This document shows positions 1 through 10,795 of a DNA stretch of 64,000 nucleotides, in pieces. Source of the DNA: Spiribacter sp. 1M189 (GTDB lineage Bacteria > Pseudomonadota > Gammaproteobacteria > Nitrococcales > Nitrococcaceae); the NCBI RefSeq assembly GCF_040838345.1, contig NZ_JBAKFF010000001.1, positions 1,178,001 to 1,242,000 of the forward strand. The letters are read 5' to 3'. Both the position numbers and the translations under genes were made by a program. The notes below the pieces were generated by a model. That model was not told the DNA's origin, ran no database searches, and saw nothing but the letters and a program-made list of their open reading frames with translations. Each line of letters begins with the position of its first letter. Position 1 is the stretch's first letter.

Positions 1-1
1 A

Positions 2-535
2 CTGGAGATCCATCGCGGCATCGAGGTCGGCCATATCTTCCAGCTCGGCAGCAAGTACAGCGAGTCCATGGACGCACGCGTTCTCGACGAGGACGGCAAC
101 CTGCAGCCGCTGATCATGGGTTGCTACGGCATCGGCGTCTCGCGGGTGGTGGCCGCGGCCATCGAGCAGAACCACGATGACCGCGGCATCATCTGGCCGG
201 CTCCGCTGGCGCCCTTCGACGTGGCTGTTGTGAGCATCGGAGCCGACCGCTCGCCGGCGGTGGCCGAGGCCGCCGAGCGCCTCTACAACGACCTGCGCGC
301 GGCCGGACTGGATCCGCTCTGGGATGATCGGGACGCCCGCCCCGGCGTGAAATTCGCCGATATGGAGCTGATCGGCATTCCGCACCGCATCGTGGTGGGC
401 GATCGCGGCCTTAAGGCCGGCACGCTGGAGTACCGCGCGCGGACGGCGGAGGAGAACGAGGACATCCCCGTCGATCAGGTGGTGTCGGTGCTAAGCGAGC
501 GGATCGGGTCGCCATCGTCGTCAAGCGCGGGGTAG
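2..535 (+). CDS. proS: Prolyl-tRNA synthetase, C-terminal part (5' end outside window)
   Basis: This is the end of a class II prolyl-tRNA synthetase, which charges tRNA-Pro in the cytoplasm. The reading frame is open from the first bases and shows the ProS signature [14 protein letters not shown], then [17 protein letters not shown] (motif 3 region with its ATP-binding arginine), then an anticodon-binding domain of about 100 residues starting near APFDVAVV. Only about 177 residues are present; the N-terminal catalytic half and editing domain lie before the window. The last 61 bases overlap the 3' end of the convergent trmH gene. Family assignment is firm. Confidence 0.95.
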   Translation: MEIHRGIEVGHIFQLGSKYSESMDARVLDEDGNLQPLIMGCYGIGVSRVVAAAIEQNHDDRGIIWPAPLAPFDVAVVSIGADRSPAVAEAAERLYNDLRAAGLDPLWDDRDARPGVKFADMELIGIPHRIVVGDRGLKAGTLEYRARTAEENEDIPVDQVVSVLSERIGSPSSSSAG

Positions 536-1143
536 TTCACGCCCTGGGCTCGGCAGTGCTCGGCGATGCGCGGGTGCAGCCACTCGAAGAGCGTGCGGCG
601 GTAGCAGTCCGGATCGAGCCGCGGGGCGTCGTAGTGCCCCGCCGCCTCACGCTGGCGCTGGGCCTCGAACAGAATCACGGCCGCGGCCACCGAGACGTTC
701 AGCGACTCCACCAGCCCGGCCATGGGCACGACGATATGTCCGTCGGCCTGCTCGGCCGCCACCCGGCTCACTCCCCACAGCTCCGCGCCCATGAGCACCG
801 CGCAGGGAGCGGTGTAGTCCACCTCGCGGAAATCCATCGCCTCTTCAGAGGCATGCGCGGCATAGACGCGCAGCCCGTCATCGCGGGCCGCGGCGATGGC
901 CTCGGTGACATGGTTATGGGCCACCGTATGAATCCACTGGCCGGCACCCGCCGCGCAGTGGCGCTGGATATCCAGCCGACCGCCGCCTAGCACGGCATGC
1001 GCTTGATAGACCCCCACCGCATCGCAGGTGCGCAGAATCGCACTGAGGTTATGGGGTTTGTGGACGTCATCCAGCAGTACCCGCAGATCGGGCTGGCGGC
1101 GGTCGAGCGTGGCCCGCAATCGGGCCAGGCGATTGGCACTCAA
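475..1143 (-). CDS. trmH: tRNA (guanosine-18-2'-O)-methyltransferase, TrmH/SpoU family
   Basis: A 222-residue SPOUT methyltransferase predicted to 2'-O-methylate G18 in the tRNA D-loop with SAM. The three SpoU motifs are visible: motif 1 with [14 protein letters not shown] (N and R), motif 2 [10 protein letters not shown], and motif 3 [22 protein letters not shown], which forms the SAM-binding knot. A C-terminal extension follows the knot, as in TrmH. The start appears to be TTG, because a GGGAGGAC ribosome-binding site sits 7-8 bases before it and no better ATG is in frame. The gene is divergent from the SDR gene and convergent with proS, whose end it overlaps by 61 bases. Confidence 0.9.
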   Translation of the reverse strand: MSANRLARLRATLDRRQPDLRVLLDDVHKPHNLSAILRTCDAVGVYQAHAVLGGGRLDIQRHCAAGAGQWIHTVAHNHVTEAIAAARDDGLRVYAAHASEEAMDFREVDYTAPCAVLMGAELWGVSRVAAEQADGHIVVPMAGLVESLNVSVAAAVILFEAQRQREAAGHYDAPRLDPDCYRRTLFEWLHPRIAEHCRAQGVNYPALDDDGDPIRSLSTDTT

Positions 1144-1171
1144 GGCTTGTCCTCCCTGGCGGTATTGCCGC

Positions 1172-1177
1172 TATTCT
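1172..1177 (+). promoter_or_regulatory. Candidate -10 element (TATTCT) of a near-leaderless transcript
   Basis: TATTCT ends 8 bases before the ATG of the SDR gene at 1186, and no Shine-Dalgarno sequence is present. Transcription would start at or next to the ATG. The only -35-like hexamer is TTGTCC, 19 bases upstream, which is a poor spacing. Confidence 0.35.
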
Positions 1178-1185
1178 AGGCGATC

Positions 1186-2028
1186 ATGTCCAAGCGTATT
1201 CTCATCGCCGGCTGCGGCCGGCTCGGCACCCGACTGGGACTGGAACTCGCCGCGGCTGGGCACCAGGTCATCGGTCTGCGGCGCAACCCCGAGGCACTCC
1301 CCCCCGGGATCACCCCCTGTCGCGTCGACCTGCTCGATGACGATCTGGCCGCAAGGCTGCCCATCGGGCTCGATCAGGTCTATGCGATTCTCACCCCGGA
1401 CCAATACGATGACGAAGGCTACCGACGAACGTTCGTCACCGGGCTGGAGCGGCTCTGCCGGGCGCTGCGGGATACAGGGAATCACTCGGCGCGGCTGATC
1501 TTCGTGTCCAGCACGGGAGTCTACGGCCAGGATGATGGTCGCTGGGTGGATGAATCCAGCCCCACCGAACCAGGCCGATTCTCGGGCCAGCGGCTGCTGG
1601 AGGGCGAGGCCATCGCGGCCGGCCACCCCGGCGGCGCCGTGATCGTGCGATTTGCCGGCATCTACGGCCCCGGACGGGAGGCGCTGATCCGTCGGGTGGA
1701 GCGCGGCTCACCGTGCCAGGCCGAACCGCCCCGCTACACCAACCGCATTCACGAGGAAGACTGTGCCGGCGTACTCGCCCACGTCGGCACCCTGGCGGCA
1801 CCGGCGCCGGTCTACATCGGCGTCGATGACGCACCCGCTACGCAGTGCGAAATCATGGACTGGCTCGCCGCGGCGATGGGCCTGCCGACGCCGCCTCGCG
1901 AGTCTGGTACGGCGGGTGGACGGCGCTGCAGCAACCGGCTGCTGCAAGCCGACGGCTATCGCCTGCGCTATCCGGATTACCGCTCGGGCTACCGCTCGCT
2001 GTTGGCGGCGCGACGCTCCAGCGTCTGA
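1186..2028 (+). CDS. Atypical SDR / NAD-dependent epimerase-like protein (YeeZ-type)
   Basis: A 280-residue Rossmann-fold protein of the extended/atypical short-chain dehydrogenase family. The nucleotide-binding loop GCGRLG lies at residues 9-14 and the serine strand VSSTGVYG near 110. The usual catalytic YxxxK is not evident: the equivalent stretch reads FSGQRLLEGE. Like E. coli YeeZ, this may bind a nucleotide without classical dehydrogenase chemistry; the substrate is unknown. The start at 1186 lacks a ribosome-binding site but has a -10-like TATTCT 8 bases upstream. The 3' end overlaps the cytochrome c gene on the other strand by 40 bases. Confidence 0.75.
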   Translation: MSKRILIAGCGRLGTRLGLELAAAGHQVIGLRRNPEALPPGITPCRVDLLDDDLAARLPIGLDQVYAILTPDQYDDEGYRRTFVTGLERLCRALRDTGNHSARLIFVSSTGVYGQDDGRWVDESSPTEPGRFSGQRLLEGEAIAAGHPGGAVIVRFAGIYGPGREALIRRVERGSPCQAEPPRYTNRIHEEDCAGVLAHVGTLAAPAPVYIGVDDAPATQCEIMDWLAAAMGLPTPPRESGTAGGRRCSNRLLQADGYRLRYPDYRSGYRSLLAARRSSV

Positions 2029-2345
2029 AGGGCCGGATCCTGCGCGGCATAAAAGGCGGCGAGGTCACGCATGTCCTTTTCGCTCAGTCCTGCCGCCTGA
2101 CCATTCATGATGGCGTTTTGCCGGTCACCACTTTTATAGGCCTGGAGGGCATACAGTATGTAATCGGCATGCTGCCCGGCCAACATCGGAAAGGCCGTGT
2201 TGTCCGAGGCCCCGGTCTCGCCGTGACAGGCGATGCAGGCCTGCGATTTCTCCCGTCCGGCCTCGACGTTGCCAATGGGCTGCGCCTGCGCGATACCGGC
2301 GGTTGCCATAAGGCCCGCAGCAATCATGCACATCAAGCGTTTCAT
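1989..2345 (-). CDS. Monohaem c-type cytochrome, second of a tandem pair (cytochrome c4/c5-like)
   Basis: A 118-residue secreted protein with an N-terminal signal peptide (about 21 residues, ending AQA) and one haem-binding site CIACH near residue 37. A likely axial methionine lies in NAIMNG. It is predicted to carry electrons in the periplasm. It is clearly related to its upstream neighbour (shared pattern GN.EAGR, C..CH, GQH.*Y, ALQAYK.GDRQ, LSE.DM.D.AA). It overlaps that gene by four bases (ATGA), so the two are translated together. Each resembles one half of dihaem cytochrome c4. Its electron donor and acceptor are not indicated. Confidence 0.85.
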   Translation of the reverse strand: MKRLMCMIAAGLMATAGIAQAQPIGNVEAGREKSQACIACHGETGASDNTAFPMLAGQHADYILYALQAYKSGDRQNAIMNGQAAGLSEKDMRDLAAFYAAQDPALQTLERRAANSER

Positions 2346-2680
2346 TCCGCGCCTCCCCGGCCCTCGGCCTCGAAATACGCGGCGATGTCGAGCATGTCCT
2401 GCTCGCTCAGCGTGGCCGCCAGCGCCTGCATGGTAGCGTGCTGGCGATCACCATTCTTGTAGGCCTGGAGCGCGGACACAAGGTATTCCTGGTGCTGGCC
2501 GCCGAGCCTCGGCACACGGTAAGAGGGGTAGGCGTTGCGATAGCCCTCCACGGCATGGCAGCCGAGACAGGTGTAGGCCTTGGCGCGGCCTGCTTCGATG
2601 TTGCCCTGGGCGGCGCTCACGCCCGGCAGCGCCAGCAGCATCGCAGCCGCCCCCGCCGCCATCCATCGCATGCTCTTCAT
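2342..2680 (-). CDS. Monohaem c-type cytochrome, first of a tandem pair (cytochrome c4/c5-like)
   Basis: A 112-residue exported cytochrome with a signal peptide ending near VSAAQG, a haem motif CLGCH near residue 38 and a candidate axial methionine in HATMQA. A GAGGAG ribosome-binding site five bases before the ATG supports this start. The gene leads a two-gene operon with the next cytochrome. Upstream are a good sigma-70-type promoter and an Fnr-box-like dyad overlapping its -35. It probably carries periplasmic electrons in respiration, with unknown partners. Confidence 0.85.
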   Translation of the reverse strand: MKSMRWMAAGAAAMLLALPGVSAAQGNIEAGRAKAYTCLGCHAVEGYRNAYPSYRVPRLGGQHQEYLVSALQAYKNGDRQHATMQALAATLSEQDMLDIAAYFEAEGRGGAE

Positions 2681-2713
2681 CGTGCTCCTCTCAGCCGGTC
2701 ATCCCAAGGCGCA

Positions 2714-4104
<1,391 letters not shown>

Positions 4105-4120
<16 letters not shown>

Positions 4121-4821
4121 TCGCTCAGTACCGACTTGATGAAAGGCACCGTCAGGCGGCGGCCGGCCTGCAGGGAGGCGGCATCCAGCCGCTCGACCAT
4201 ACTCATCAGATGCCCCAGATCACGGGCCTCGTGGCGCAGCAGGTAGTCAGTGCTGGCATCCGGAAGATCGAGGCCCCGACGGGCCACCGCCGCGGCGAGG
4301 ATCTGCCGCCGCCGCTCGTCATCCGCCGCCGTCAGGCGCAGCCGTAGCAACGAATCGAGTCGGGAGACGAGATCCGGCAGCCCCAGCCCGAGTGCCGCGG
4401 GAGCGGCCGGCGCGGAGACCACCATCAGCCCGCCGGCGTCGCGGAGCCGGTTATAGAGATGGAACACGCCCTCCTGCCAGTCATCCCGTCCGGCAAGGCA
4501 GTCCAGGTCGTCGACGGCGACCAGTGACAGGCCTTCGAGACCCTCAAGCTGGGCGACCGACCCCGCCACATGGTCGCCGAGGGAAATGTAGACCGCCGGA
4601 CCACCGGCATCGCTGACCCGGCCACAGGCGGCCTGCAACAGATGGCTTTTGCCGCTGCCCGGGGGCCCGGTGAGATAGAGAGACTGCTCCGACGGGCCGC
4701 CCAGCGCCGCCACGGCCGCCGCTGCCTGCTCGTTACCCAGCGCCACGAACGATGCAAGATCCGCGGCATCACTCCAGCGGAAATCCAGTGCCAGTTGCCC
4801 GGTCGAAATGGCGTTGCTCAT
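4105..4821 (-). CDS. hda: DnaA inactivator Hda (DnaA-homologous AAA+ protein)
   Basis: A 238-residue AAA+ ATPase similar to DnaA domain III. With the DNA-bound sliding clamp it stimulates ATP hydrolysis by DnaA and so prevents re-initiation. The N-terminus carries a clamp-binding motif, QLALDF (residues 9-14). Walker A is GPPGSGKS, Walker B VAVDDLD, and an arginine-containing segment SRLDSLLRLRL follows. The DUF2066 stop and the hda start overlap as TGATG, so the two are one transcription unit, a conserved arrangement. Confidence 0.93.
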
Positions 4822-5843
4822 CAGCGCCAGCGGTAGCCGTCATCGGTCTCGCGAAGCCGCCCATCCCGAGTCAGCGACTCCCGGATGCGGGCCTCGTCCA
4901 CGCTGACGGCGAGGTCGATACGCACCTGCGCATCGGACACGGCGCTCGTCAGCACCCGCTCCACGCCAGGGAGCGACTCGAGATAGCCCTGCAGACGATC
5001 ATGTTCGGCAAGCGCGTCGATGCCATCCACCGTCATGGTCATCCGACGCCCGGCCTCCGGATCGGGGACGTAGGCATAGATCGGCCGCAGGCGATCGGCC
5101 AGCACCGCGACTGCGGACTCCAGCACGTCGCTCATGGCATCGGCGTCGGTCTGCCAGCGCGCCACGGGCTCACCATCGCCCGGCAGCAGGAGCCAGCGCG
5201 CCGCCACCGCGCCATCATCGGACACCTGCAGTCGGCCGGCGAGCACCGCCTCGCCGTCATAACGCGCCGATGCGGCTCGGACCGGATCAGCGAAGCCCCC
5301 GGCGACATCGGCATAGCCGAGATCGCGGCGATCCTGCAGATCCATCAGCGGGAAGAGCAGGGACAGGCCCGATGAGCCCGCCGCCTCGCGCAGACGCTCG
5401 CGCAACGCGGTGGCCTGTTCGCCATCGACGAGAAAGCGCTGACCCGCCCGCTCGACGGCCAGCCAGACGATCACCGTGGCCGGCGGTTCCGGCCAGATCG
5501 CGACCCCCGCCTCGCCAAGCGCGCCACGCAGAAGCGACTGGTCGAAACGCACCGCGAGCTGCAGACCCGTCTCGTCATCGCCGGTACGGTAGGAGAAGCT
5601 GGCGAGGTAGCGTCCGGCCGAGGCGCGGAGCCGCTCGGCCAGACCGCGCTCGATGATCGCCGGGTCGCCGGTGAGCCGCACCAGCATGGCATCCATGGCG
5701 CGGCCGAGAGCCCGGTCGCGCGCCGATTCCGAGTCGTCCGCCACGGGCACGGTGACCGGCTCGGGCACCGGTTGCGCCAGCGCCGCCGGCAGCAGGCCAC
5801 AGAGCAGGATCGCCAGGCAGATCGCTCGCAGGGCAAAGCTCAT
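4821..5843 (-). CDS. DUF2066 exported protein
   Basis: A 340-residue protein with an N-terminal signal peptide (MSFALRAICLAILLC..., cut near ALAQ), matching the DUF2066 family found upstream of hda. Function is unknown; the family is thought to be periplasmic or envelope associated. The open frame extends well beyond 5843, but this ATG gives a proper signal peptide and leaves a 90-base divergent region to purM. It is coupled to hda by TGATG. Confidence 0.85.
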   Translation of the reverse strand: MSFALRAICLAILLCGLLPAALAQPVPEPVTVPVADDSESARDRALGRAMDAMLVRLTGDPAIIERGLAERLRASAGRYLASFSYRTGDDETGLQLAVRFDQSLLRGALGEAGVAIWPEPPATVIVWLAVERAGQRFLVDGEQATALRERLREAAGSSGLSLLFPLMDLQDRRDLGYADVAGGFADPVRAASARYDGEAVLAGRLQVSDDGAVAARWLLLPGDGEPVARWQTDADAMSDVLESAVAVLADRLRPIYAYVPDPEAGRRMTMTVDGIDALAEHDRLQGYLESLPGVERVLTSAVSDAQVRIDLAVSVDEARIRESLTRDGRLRETDDGYRWR

Positions 5844-5933
5844 CGGTTCGGTATCCGGACCCTTCGCAAATGGGCTTTTAAGGTACCATGAGCGGCTGAC
5901 GGGAACGATCAAAGCGAGACTCGGAGCAAAGCC

Positions 5934-6992
5934 GTGAACCCACCCGATTCCAAGCCCGGACTGACCTACCGCGACGCCGGTGTCGACATCGACGCCGGCG
6001 CCGACCTTGTCGAGCGCATCAAGGGCGATGTCGCGGCCACCCGGCGCCCCGGCATGGTCGGAGCGCTCGGCGGGTTCGGCGGGCTTTTCGAGCTGCCCGT
6101 CGACCGCTATCGCCAGCCGGTGCTGGTGGCCGGCACGGACGGCGTCGGCACCAAGCTTCGACTCGCCCTGGAGACGGGCCGTCACGACGGCATCGGTATC
6201 GATCTGGTGGCCATGTGCGTCAATGATGTCATCGTCACCGGCGCCGAGCCGCTGTTCTTCCTCGACTACTACGCCACGGGTCGTCTCGACACCGAAGTGG
6301 CGGCCCGGGTCATCCGCGGCATTGCTGCGGGCTGCCGCGAGGCAGGCGCCGGGCTGATCGGTGGCGAAACCGCCGAGATGCCGGGCATGTATGCCGAGGG
6401 CGACTACGACCTGGCCGGCTTCTGTGTGGGTGTCGTCGAGCGGGATAGGGTCATCGACGGCGGCGGCATCCGGTCGGGGGACGCCCTCATCGCCCTCGGT
6501 AGCAGCGGCGTTCACGCCAACGGCTACTCACTGGTCCGGCGAATCCTGGAGCGCGACCCGCAGGCGCTCGAGCGCCACCTCGACGGTCGGGCACTCGACG
6601 AATGGCTGCTCGCCCCGACCCGGATCTACGCGAGGACCGTGATGCGGCTGCTCGGCGAGGTGACCATCAACGGCATCAGCCACATCACCGGTGGCGGGCT
6701 GACCGAGAACCTGCCCCGCATCCTGCCCCGTGGCCTGGCCGCCAGTGTGGATACCACGAGCTGGCAGTGGCCGGCGCTCTTCCAATGGCTGCAGGAGACC
6801 GGTGGCGTCGCCACCGAAGAGATGTTCCGCACCTTCAACTGCGGGATTGGCATGGTGCTGGTGGTGCCGGCGGCGGAGGCCGAGCAGACGCTGGATATCC
6901 TCCGTGCCGCGGGAGAAACGGCCTGGCAGGCCGGCGAGGTCACCCGTGCCCGGGGCGAGGTCGCGGAGACGATCTATCAGGGGGCGTCGTGA
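5934..6992 (+). CDS. purM: Phosphoribosylformylglycinamidine cyclo-ligase (AIR synthetase)
   Basis: A 352-residue enzyme of purine synthesis that closes FGAM to AIR using ATP. Typical PurM stretches are [14 protein letters not shown], a glycine-rich segment near [53 protein letters not shown] and ISHITGGGL. The start is GTG with a GGAG site about eight bases upstream. Its last bases overlap the GTG start of purN (GTGA), so the two steps are co-translated. The divergent neighbour is the DUF2066-hda unit. Confidence 0.96.
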   Translation: MNPPDSKPGLTYRDAGVDIDAGADLVERIKGDVAATRRPGMVGALGGFGGLFELPVDRYRQPVLVAGTDGVGTKLRLALETGRHDGIGIDLVAMCVNDVIVTGAEPLFFLDYYATGRLDTEVAARVIRGIAAGCREAGAGLIGGETAEMPGMYAEGDYDLAGFCVGVVERDRVIDGGGIRSGDALIALGSSGVHANGYSLVRRILERDPQALERHLDGRALDEWLLAPTRIYARTVMRLLGEVTINGISHITGGGLTENLPRILPRGLAASVDTTSWQWPALFQWLQETGGVATEEMFRTFNCGIGMVLVVPAAEAEQTLDILRAAGETAWQAGEVTRARGEVAETIYQGAS

Positions 6993-7654
6993 GCCCGGAT
7001 CAGCCATTTCGCATCGCGGTGCTGATCTCCGGCAGCGGCACGAACCTGCAGGCCATCATCGACGCCGTCGCCGGCGGCGACATCCCGGCGCGCATCGAAC
7101 AGGTCATCAGCAACCGCCCAGGGGCCGGCGGTCTGGCTCGCGCCGAGCGCGCCGGCATCGGCACCGAGGTGCTCGACCACCGCGCGTTCGCCGAGCGCGG
7201 GCACTACGACGCGGTGCTCGCCGAGCGGCTCGAGGCCATCCGTCCCGATCTGGTGGTCCTGGCGGGTTTCATGCGCATCCTCACCGACGATTTCGTGACG
7301 CGTTTCATGGGCCGCCTGATCAATATCCACCCATCGCTGCTGCCGGCCTATCGCGGGCTTCATACCCACCAGCGGGCCATTGACGCCGGCGAATCCCGGC
7401 ATGGCTGCAGCGTCCATTACGTCATCCCGGAACTGGATGCGGGCCCGGTGATCGCCCAGGCCGCGGTCCCCATCCACGCCGGCGATACGGCCGAGACCCT
7501 GCAGGATCGGGTACAGGCCATGGAGCACCGCCTCTACCCCGAGGTGGTGCGCTGGATCGCCGAGGGACGGGTGGCGCTGCAGGCAGGCAGGGTGTGGCTT
7601 GACGGCAAACCGCTCGCCTCCCCGCCCTGTCTGGAGCCCGAAGCGGCATCATGA
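6989..7654 (+). CDS. purN: Phosphoribosylglycinamide formyltransferase
   Basis: A 221-residue enzyme that formylates GAR using 10-formyl-tetrahydrofolate. Visible motifs are [14 protein letters not shown] at the N-terminus, the catalytic [12 protein letters not shown] (Asn and His), and [10 protein letters not shown] with the catalytic Asp. The gene starts at GTG in a GTGA overlap with purM and ends in an ATGA overlap with the DUF3108 gene. A longer in-frame open region upstream lies inside purM and is not part of the gene. Confidence 0.96.
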   Translation: MSPDQPFRIAVLISGSGTNLQAIIDAVAGGDIPARIEQVISNRPGAGGLARAERAGIGTEVLDHRAFAERGHYDAVLAERLEAIRPDLVVLAGFMRILTDDFVTRFMGRLINIHPSLLPAYRGLHTHQRAIDAGESRHGCSVHYVIPELDAGPVIAQAAVPIHAGDTAETLQDRVQAMEHRLYPEVVRWIAEGRVALQAGRVWLDGKPLASPPCLEPEAAS

Positions 7655-8415
7655 ACCAGCACGCCGGCTTGCGATCCGCCCTGACCGGGCTGATGGTGGC
7701 CGCCGCACTGCTGTGGAGCCCACCGGGGGCGCTTGCCGACGAGACCGCCTGGCAGGCGCTACCGCCGTTCAGTGCCGTCTACGAGGTGCGCAAGGCCGGC
7801 TTCACGCTGGGCCGCGCCGATCTCCGGTTCCGCCGGCTGGCCGAGGGACGGTATTACTATCGACTGCACACACGCGCCACCGGCATTGCCCGGATGGTCT
7901 ATTCCAGCGAAGTCCGCGAGATGAGCATCGGCCATGTCGGCCCCGAGGGATTCCGTCCGGATGTCTACCGCTACCAGCGCAGCGGCGATGACAAGGCCCG
8001 TGAGGCGGAACTCCGGTTCGATTGGACGGCACTCGAGGTGGTCAACGATGTCGCCGATTGGGCGTGGCGCATGGACATTACCCGCGACACCATCGATCGG
8101 GTCATCAGCCCGTTGCAGCTCATGCACGACCTTGCTGCCCGTCCGGCCGATACCGGGGAGCTCGTCTATCGCATCGCCGACGGCGGCGAGCTCAAGACCT
8201 ACCTGCTCACTATCGACGGCCGCGAGACGGTGGAGACACCCGCCGGGCGCTTCAAGGCGCTGCGCATTCGCCGCAGCGATACCGACAGCGATCGCCGGAC
8301 CATCCTCTGGGTCGCGCCGGCGCTGCGCTATCTGGCCGTTCAGGTGGAACAGTGGGAGGACGGCAGCCGCAACTTCCGCCTGGTCCTCTCCGAGGTCGAG
8401 GGTCTGACTGACTAG
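7651..8415 (+). CDS. DUF3108 exported protein
   Basis: A 254-residue protein with a signal peptide (hydrophobic residues about 10-27, cut near ALA-DE) and a beta-rich body typical of DUF3108 ([21 protein letters not shown]... and ...[13 protein letters not shown]). The family is commonly found after purN; its role is not established, though an envelope or periplasmic role is likely. Translation is coupled to purN by ATGA. The stop codon shares the palindrome CTAG with the stop of the convergent dcd gene. Confidence 0.85.
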   Translation: MNQHAGLRSALTGLMVAAALLWSPPGALADETAWQALPPFSAVYEVRKAGFTLGRADLRFRRLAEGRYYYRLHTRATGIARMVYSSEVREMSIGHVGPEGFRPDVYRYQRSGDDKAREAELRFDWTALEVVNDVADWAWRMDITRDTIDRVISPLQLMHDLAARPADTGELVYRIADGGELKTYLLTIDGRETVETPAGRFKALRIRRSDTDSDRRTILWVAPALRYLAVQVEQWEDGSRNFRLVLSEVEGLTD

Positions 8416-8975
8416 GGACGGGGCAGCGTCACCCCGCGCTGGCCCATGTACTTGCCCGCGCGGTCCTTGTAGGACTGCTCGCAGACCTCGTCGGATTCCA
8501 GGAAAAGCATCTGCGCGACGCCCTCGTTGGCGTAGATCCTCGCCGGCAGCGTCGTGGTGTTGGAGAACTCCAGCGTCACATGCCCTTCCCATTCCGGCTC
8601 GAGCGGTGTGACGTTGACGATGATCCCGCAGCGGGCATAAGTCGATTTGCCAAGGCAGATCGTGAGGATATTGCGGGGAATGCGGAAGTACTCGACGGTG
8701 CTCGCCAGCGCGAAGCTGTTCGGCGGGATGATGCAGACATCCGAGCGCACGTCCACGAAACTCGACTCGTCGAAATCCTTCGGGTCGACCACCGCCGAGT
8801 TGATATTGGTGAAGATCTTGAAGTGATCCGCACAGCGCACGTCATAGCCATAGCTCGACGTGCCGTAAGAGATGATCCGACCGCTGCCGGCATCGCGCAC
8901 CTGCCCCGGCTCGAATGGCTCGATCATGCCCCCCGCGGCCATCTCACGGATCCAGCGATCGGATTTGATGCTCAT
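8412..8975 (-). CDS. dcd: dCTP deaminase
   Basis: A 187-residue enzyme converting dCTP to dUTP, which feeds dTMP synthesis. Typical regions are [13 protein letters not shown] at the N-terminus, [13 protein letters not shown], the phosphate-binding [23 protein letters not shown] with its catalytic glutamate, and the C-terminal [12 protein letters not shown]. Length matches E. coli Dcd. It lies 15 bases downstream of the apbC-type gene on the same strand, so the two are probably one operon. Confidence 0.96.
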   Translation of the reverse strand: MSIKSDRWIREMAAGGMIEPFEPGQVRDAGSGRIISYGTSSYGYDVRCADHFKIFTNINSAVVDPKDFDESSFVDVRSDVCIIPPNSFALASTVEYFRIPRNILTICLGKSTYARCGIIVNVTPLEPEWEGHVTLEFSNTTTLPARIYANEGVAQMLFLESDEVCEQSYKDRAGKYMGQRGVTLPRP

Positions 8976-8990
8976 TGCCCTGCCCCTGTT

Positions 8991-10085
8991 CTAGTTGTCG
9001 TCGACGACGATGTTCGGGAAGCGGCTCGCGCCGGCCGAATCCTGCCGCGAGAGCAGCGCCGCCGTCCGCCGCGCCGCCTCCCGGTAGCGCTCCGCGGCAC
9101 GCGACTGCGGTGCGGAGACCACCGTCGGCTCGCCGCTGTCGGCCTGCTCGCGGATGCCGATCTCAAGCGGCAGCGCGCCGAGCAGCTCGACGCCCTCCTG
9201 TTCGGCCAACCGCTCACCGCCTCCGGTGCCGAATATAGGCTCCTCGTGCCCGCACTGCGAGCACACATGCAGACTCATGTTCTCGAGAATGCCCAGCACC
9301 GGCACCTTCACCTTCTCGAACATCCGCACGCCCTTGCGCGCATCCAGCGTCGCGATGTCCTGCGGGGTCGTGACCACCACCGCGCCGGCCACCGGCACCT
9401 TCTGCGAGAGCGTGAGCTGAATGTCACCGGTACCCGGCGGCAGATCGATGACCAGATAATCCAGCGCCTCCCAACGGGTGTCGTTGAGGAGCTGGGTGAG
9501 CGCCTGGGTGACCATCGGACCCCGCCAGACCATGGGCGAGTCCTCCTCGATCAGAAACCCGATGGACATGATCTGCACGCCGTGATTCTCAAGCGGGTTC
9601 ATGGTCTTGCCATCGGGGCTGTCGGGCTTACGCCCGGCGACGCCCATCATGCGCGGCTGGCTCGGTCCGTAGATATCGGCATCCAGGATGCCCACCCGGG
9701 CGCCCTCATCGGCCAGCGCCAGCGCCAGGTTGGCCGCAGTGGTGGACTTGCCCACACCCCCCTTCGCCGACGCCACGGCGATGATGTTGCGGATGTTGTC
9801 CAGCGGCTTCAGCGTTGCCTGCACCTGGTGCGATGCCACCGCCCAGTCGATGGCCACGTCGACTCGCTCGGCACCAGTCGCCTCGCGAATGCATTCGGAC
9901 ACCCCCTGCTCGAGCGCCGGGCGATAGTGATCAACGGGAAAACCCAGCCGGAGCCCGACATGGACTACGCCATCGTCGATGCGCACGTCCTCGAGCGCGC
10001 CGGCGCTGACCAGATCCGCTCCCAGACTGGGCTCAGTCCAGCGGGACAGGGCGTTTTCGATGGCCTCGCGGGTCAGTGCGGACAT
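8991..10085 (-). CDS. apbC: Iron-sulfur cluster carrier protein ApbC/Mrp
   Basis: A 364-residue P-loop NTPase of the Mrp/NBP35 family that delivers Fe-S clusters to apo-proteins. An N-terminal MIP18-like segment (about residues 5-90) precedes the deviant Walker A SAKGGVGKST, then DADIYGPSQPRMMG, VIDLPPGTGD, and the cluster-binding CSQCG motif. Met at 10085 is chosen because GAGGAG sits six bases upstream; the earlier in-frame ATG at 10100 overlaps that site. It is divergent from the shikimate-kinase-like gene. Confidence 0.94.
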   Translation of the reverse strand: MSALTREAIENALSRWTEPSLGADLVSAGALEDVRIDDGVVHVGLRLGFPVDHYRPALEQGVSECIREATGAERVDVAIDWAVASHQVQATLKPLDNIRNIIAVASAKGGVGKSTTAANLALALADEGARVGILDADIYGPSQPRMMGVAGRKPDSPDGKTMNPLENHGVQIMSIGFLIEEDSPMVWRGPMVTQALTQLLNDTRWEALDYLVIDLPPGTGDIQLTLSQKVPVAGAVVVTTPQDIATLDARKGVRMFEKVKVPVLGILENMSLHVCSQCGHEEPIFGTGGGERLAEQEGVELLGALPLEIGIREQADSGEPTVVSAPQSRAAERYREAARRTAALLSRQDSAGASRFPNIVVDDN

Positions 10086-10224
10086 GGTGGCTCCTCGCAA
10101 TCCGGTTTCAATGCATGATGGCTCGCGAGTCTAACCCCACCCCCTGATGCATAAAACATGCTCGCCATGGGGTTGCCCCTGCTCGGGGGTTGCCGGCAGC
10201 AGGCGGCTCCGGCAGATTGCGCCA

Positions 10225-10776
10225 ATGACCCCACCGCGCCGAAACATCGTACTCATCGGTATGCCCGGCGCTGGCAAGAGCACCGTCGGCGCGCTGCTGG
10301 CGCAGTCCCTCGGGCTCGAGTTCACGGATACCGATGCGCTGATCGAGCGGCGCGAGGGACGCAGCCTGCAGGCGATTGTCGATGACGAGGGCCATCAGGC
10401 GCTGCGCCGCATCGAAGCCGAGGTGCTGAGCACCCTCGACTGCGAGGGCCATGTCATCGCCACCGGCGGCAGCGCCGTCTACAGCGACCGGGCCATGACG
10501 CATCTGCGGGCAGCCGGCGTGATCGTCCAGCTTCATGTGGCACTGCCGGTGATCCTGGAGCGGGTGACCGATATCGATACCCGCGGCCTCGCCCGCGAGG
10601 CCGGCCAGCCCCTCGAGGCGCTCTATCATGAGCGCGAGGCCCTCTACCGCCGGCATGCGGATCTACGCGTGGATGTCAGCGGATACGACCCGGCGGCCAG
10701 CGTCGAGGCTGTCAGGGCCGCCATCGAGAGGGCTGATAACCGGGGCGATGGCTCTGGCATAATGCCGCCTTTGTAA
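10225..10776 (+). CDS. Shikimate-kinase-like P-loop kinase
   Basis: A 183-residue nucleoside-monophosphate-kinase-fold protein of the shikimate kinase family. Walker A is GMPGAGKST (residues 12-20). The substrate-side residues D35 and D37 (FTDTD), R61/R62, the glycine pair in ATGGSAV, R120 and R137 ([11 protein letters not shown]) are all present. Two spots differ from canonical AroK: the lid RPLL reads RGLA, and GGG reads TGG. There is no aroB next to it, unlike typical aroK, so a different substrate is possible. The longer frame from 10147 is rejected; the start at 10225 has no obvious ribosome-binding site. Confidence 0.75.
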   Translation: MTPPRRNIVLIGMPGAGKSTVGALLAQSLGLEFTDTDALIERREGRSLQAIVDDEGHQALRRIEAEVLSTLDCEGHVIATGGSAVYSDRAMTHLRAAGVIVQLHVALPVILERVTDIDTRGLAREAGQPLEALYHEREALYRRHADLRVDVSGYDPAASVEAVRAAIERADNRGDGSGIMPPL

Positions 10777-10795
10777 TCGTCAACGCGGAGCGTCC

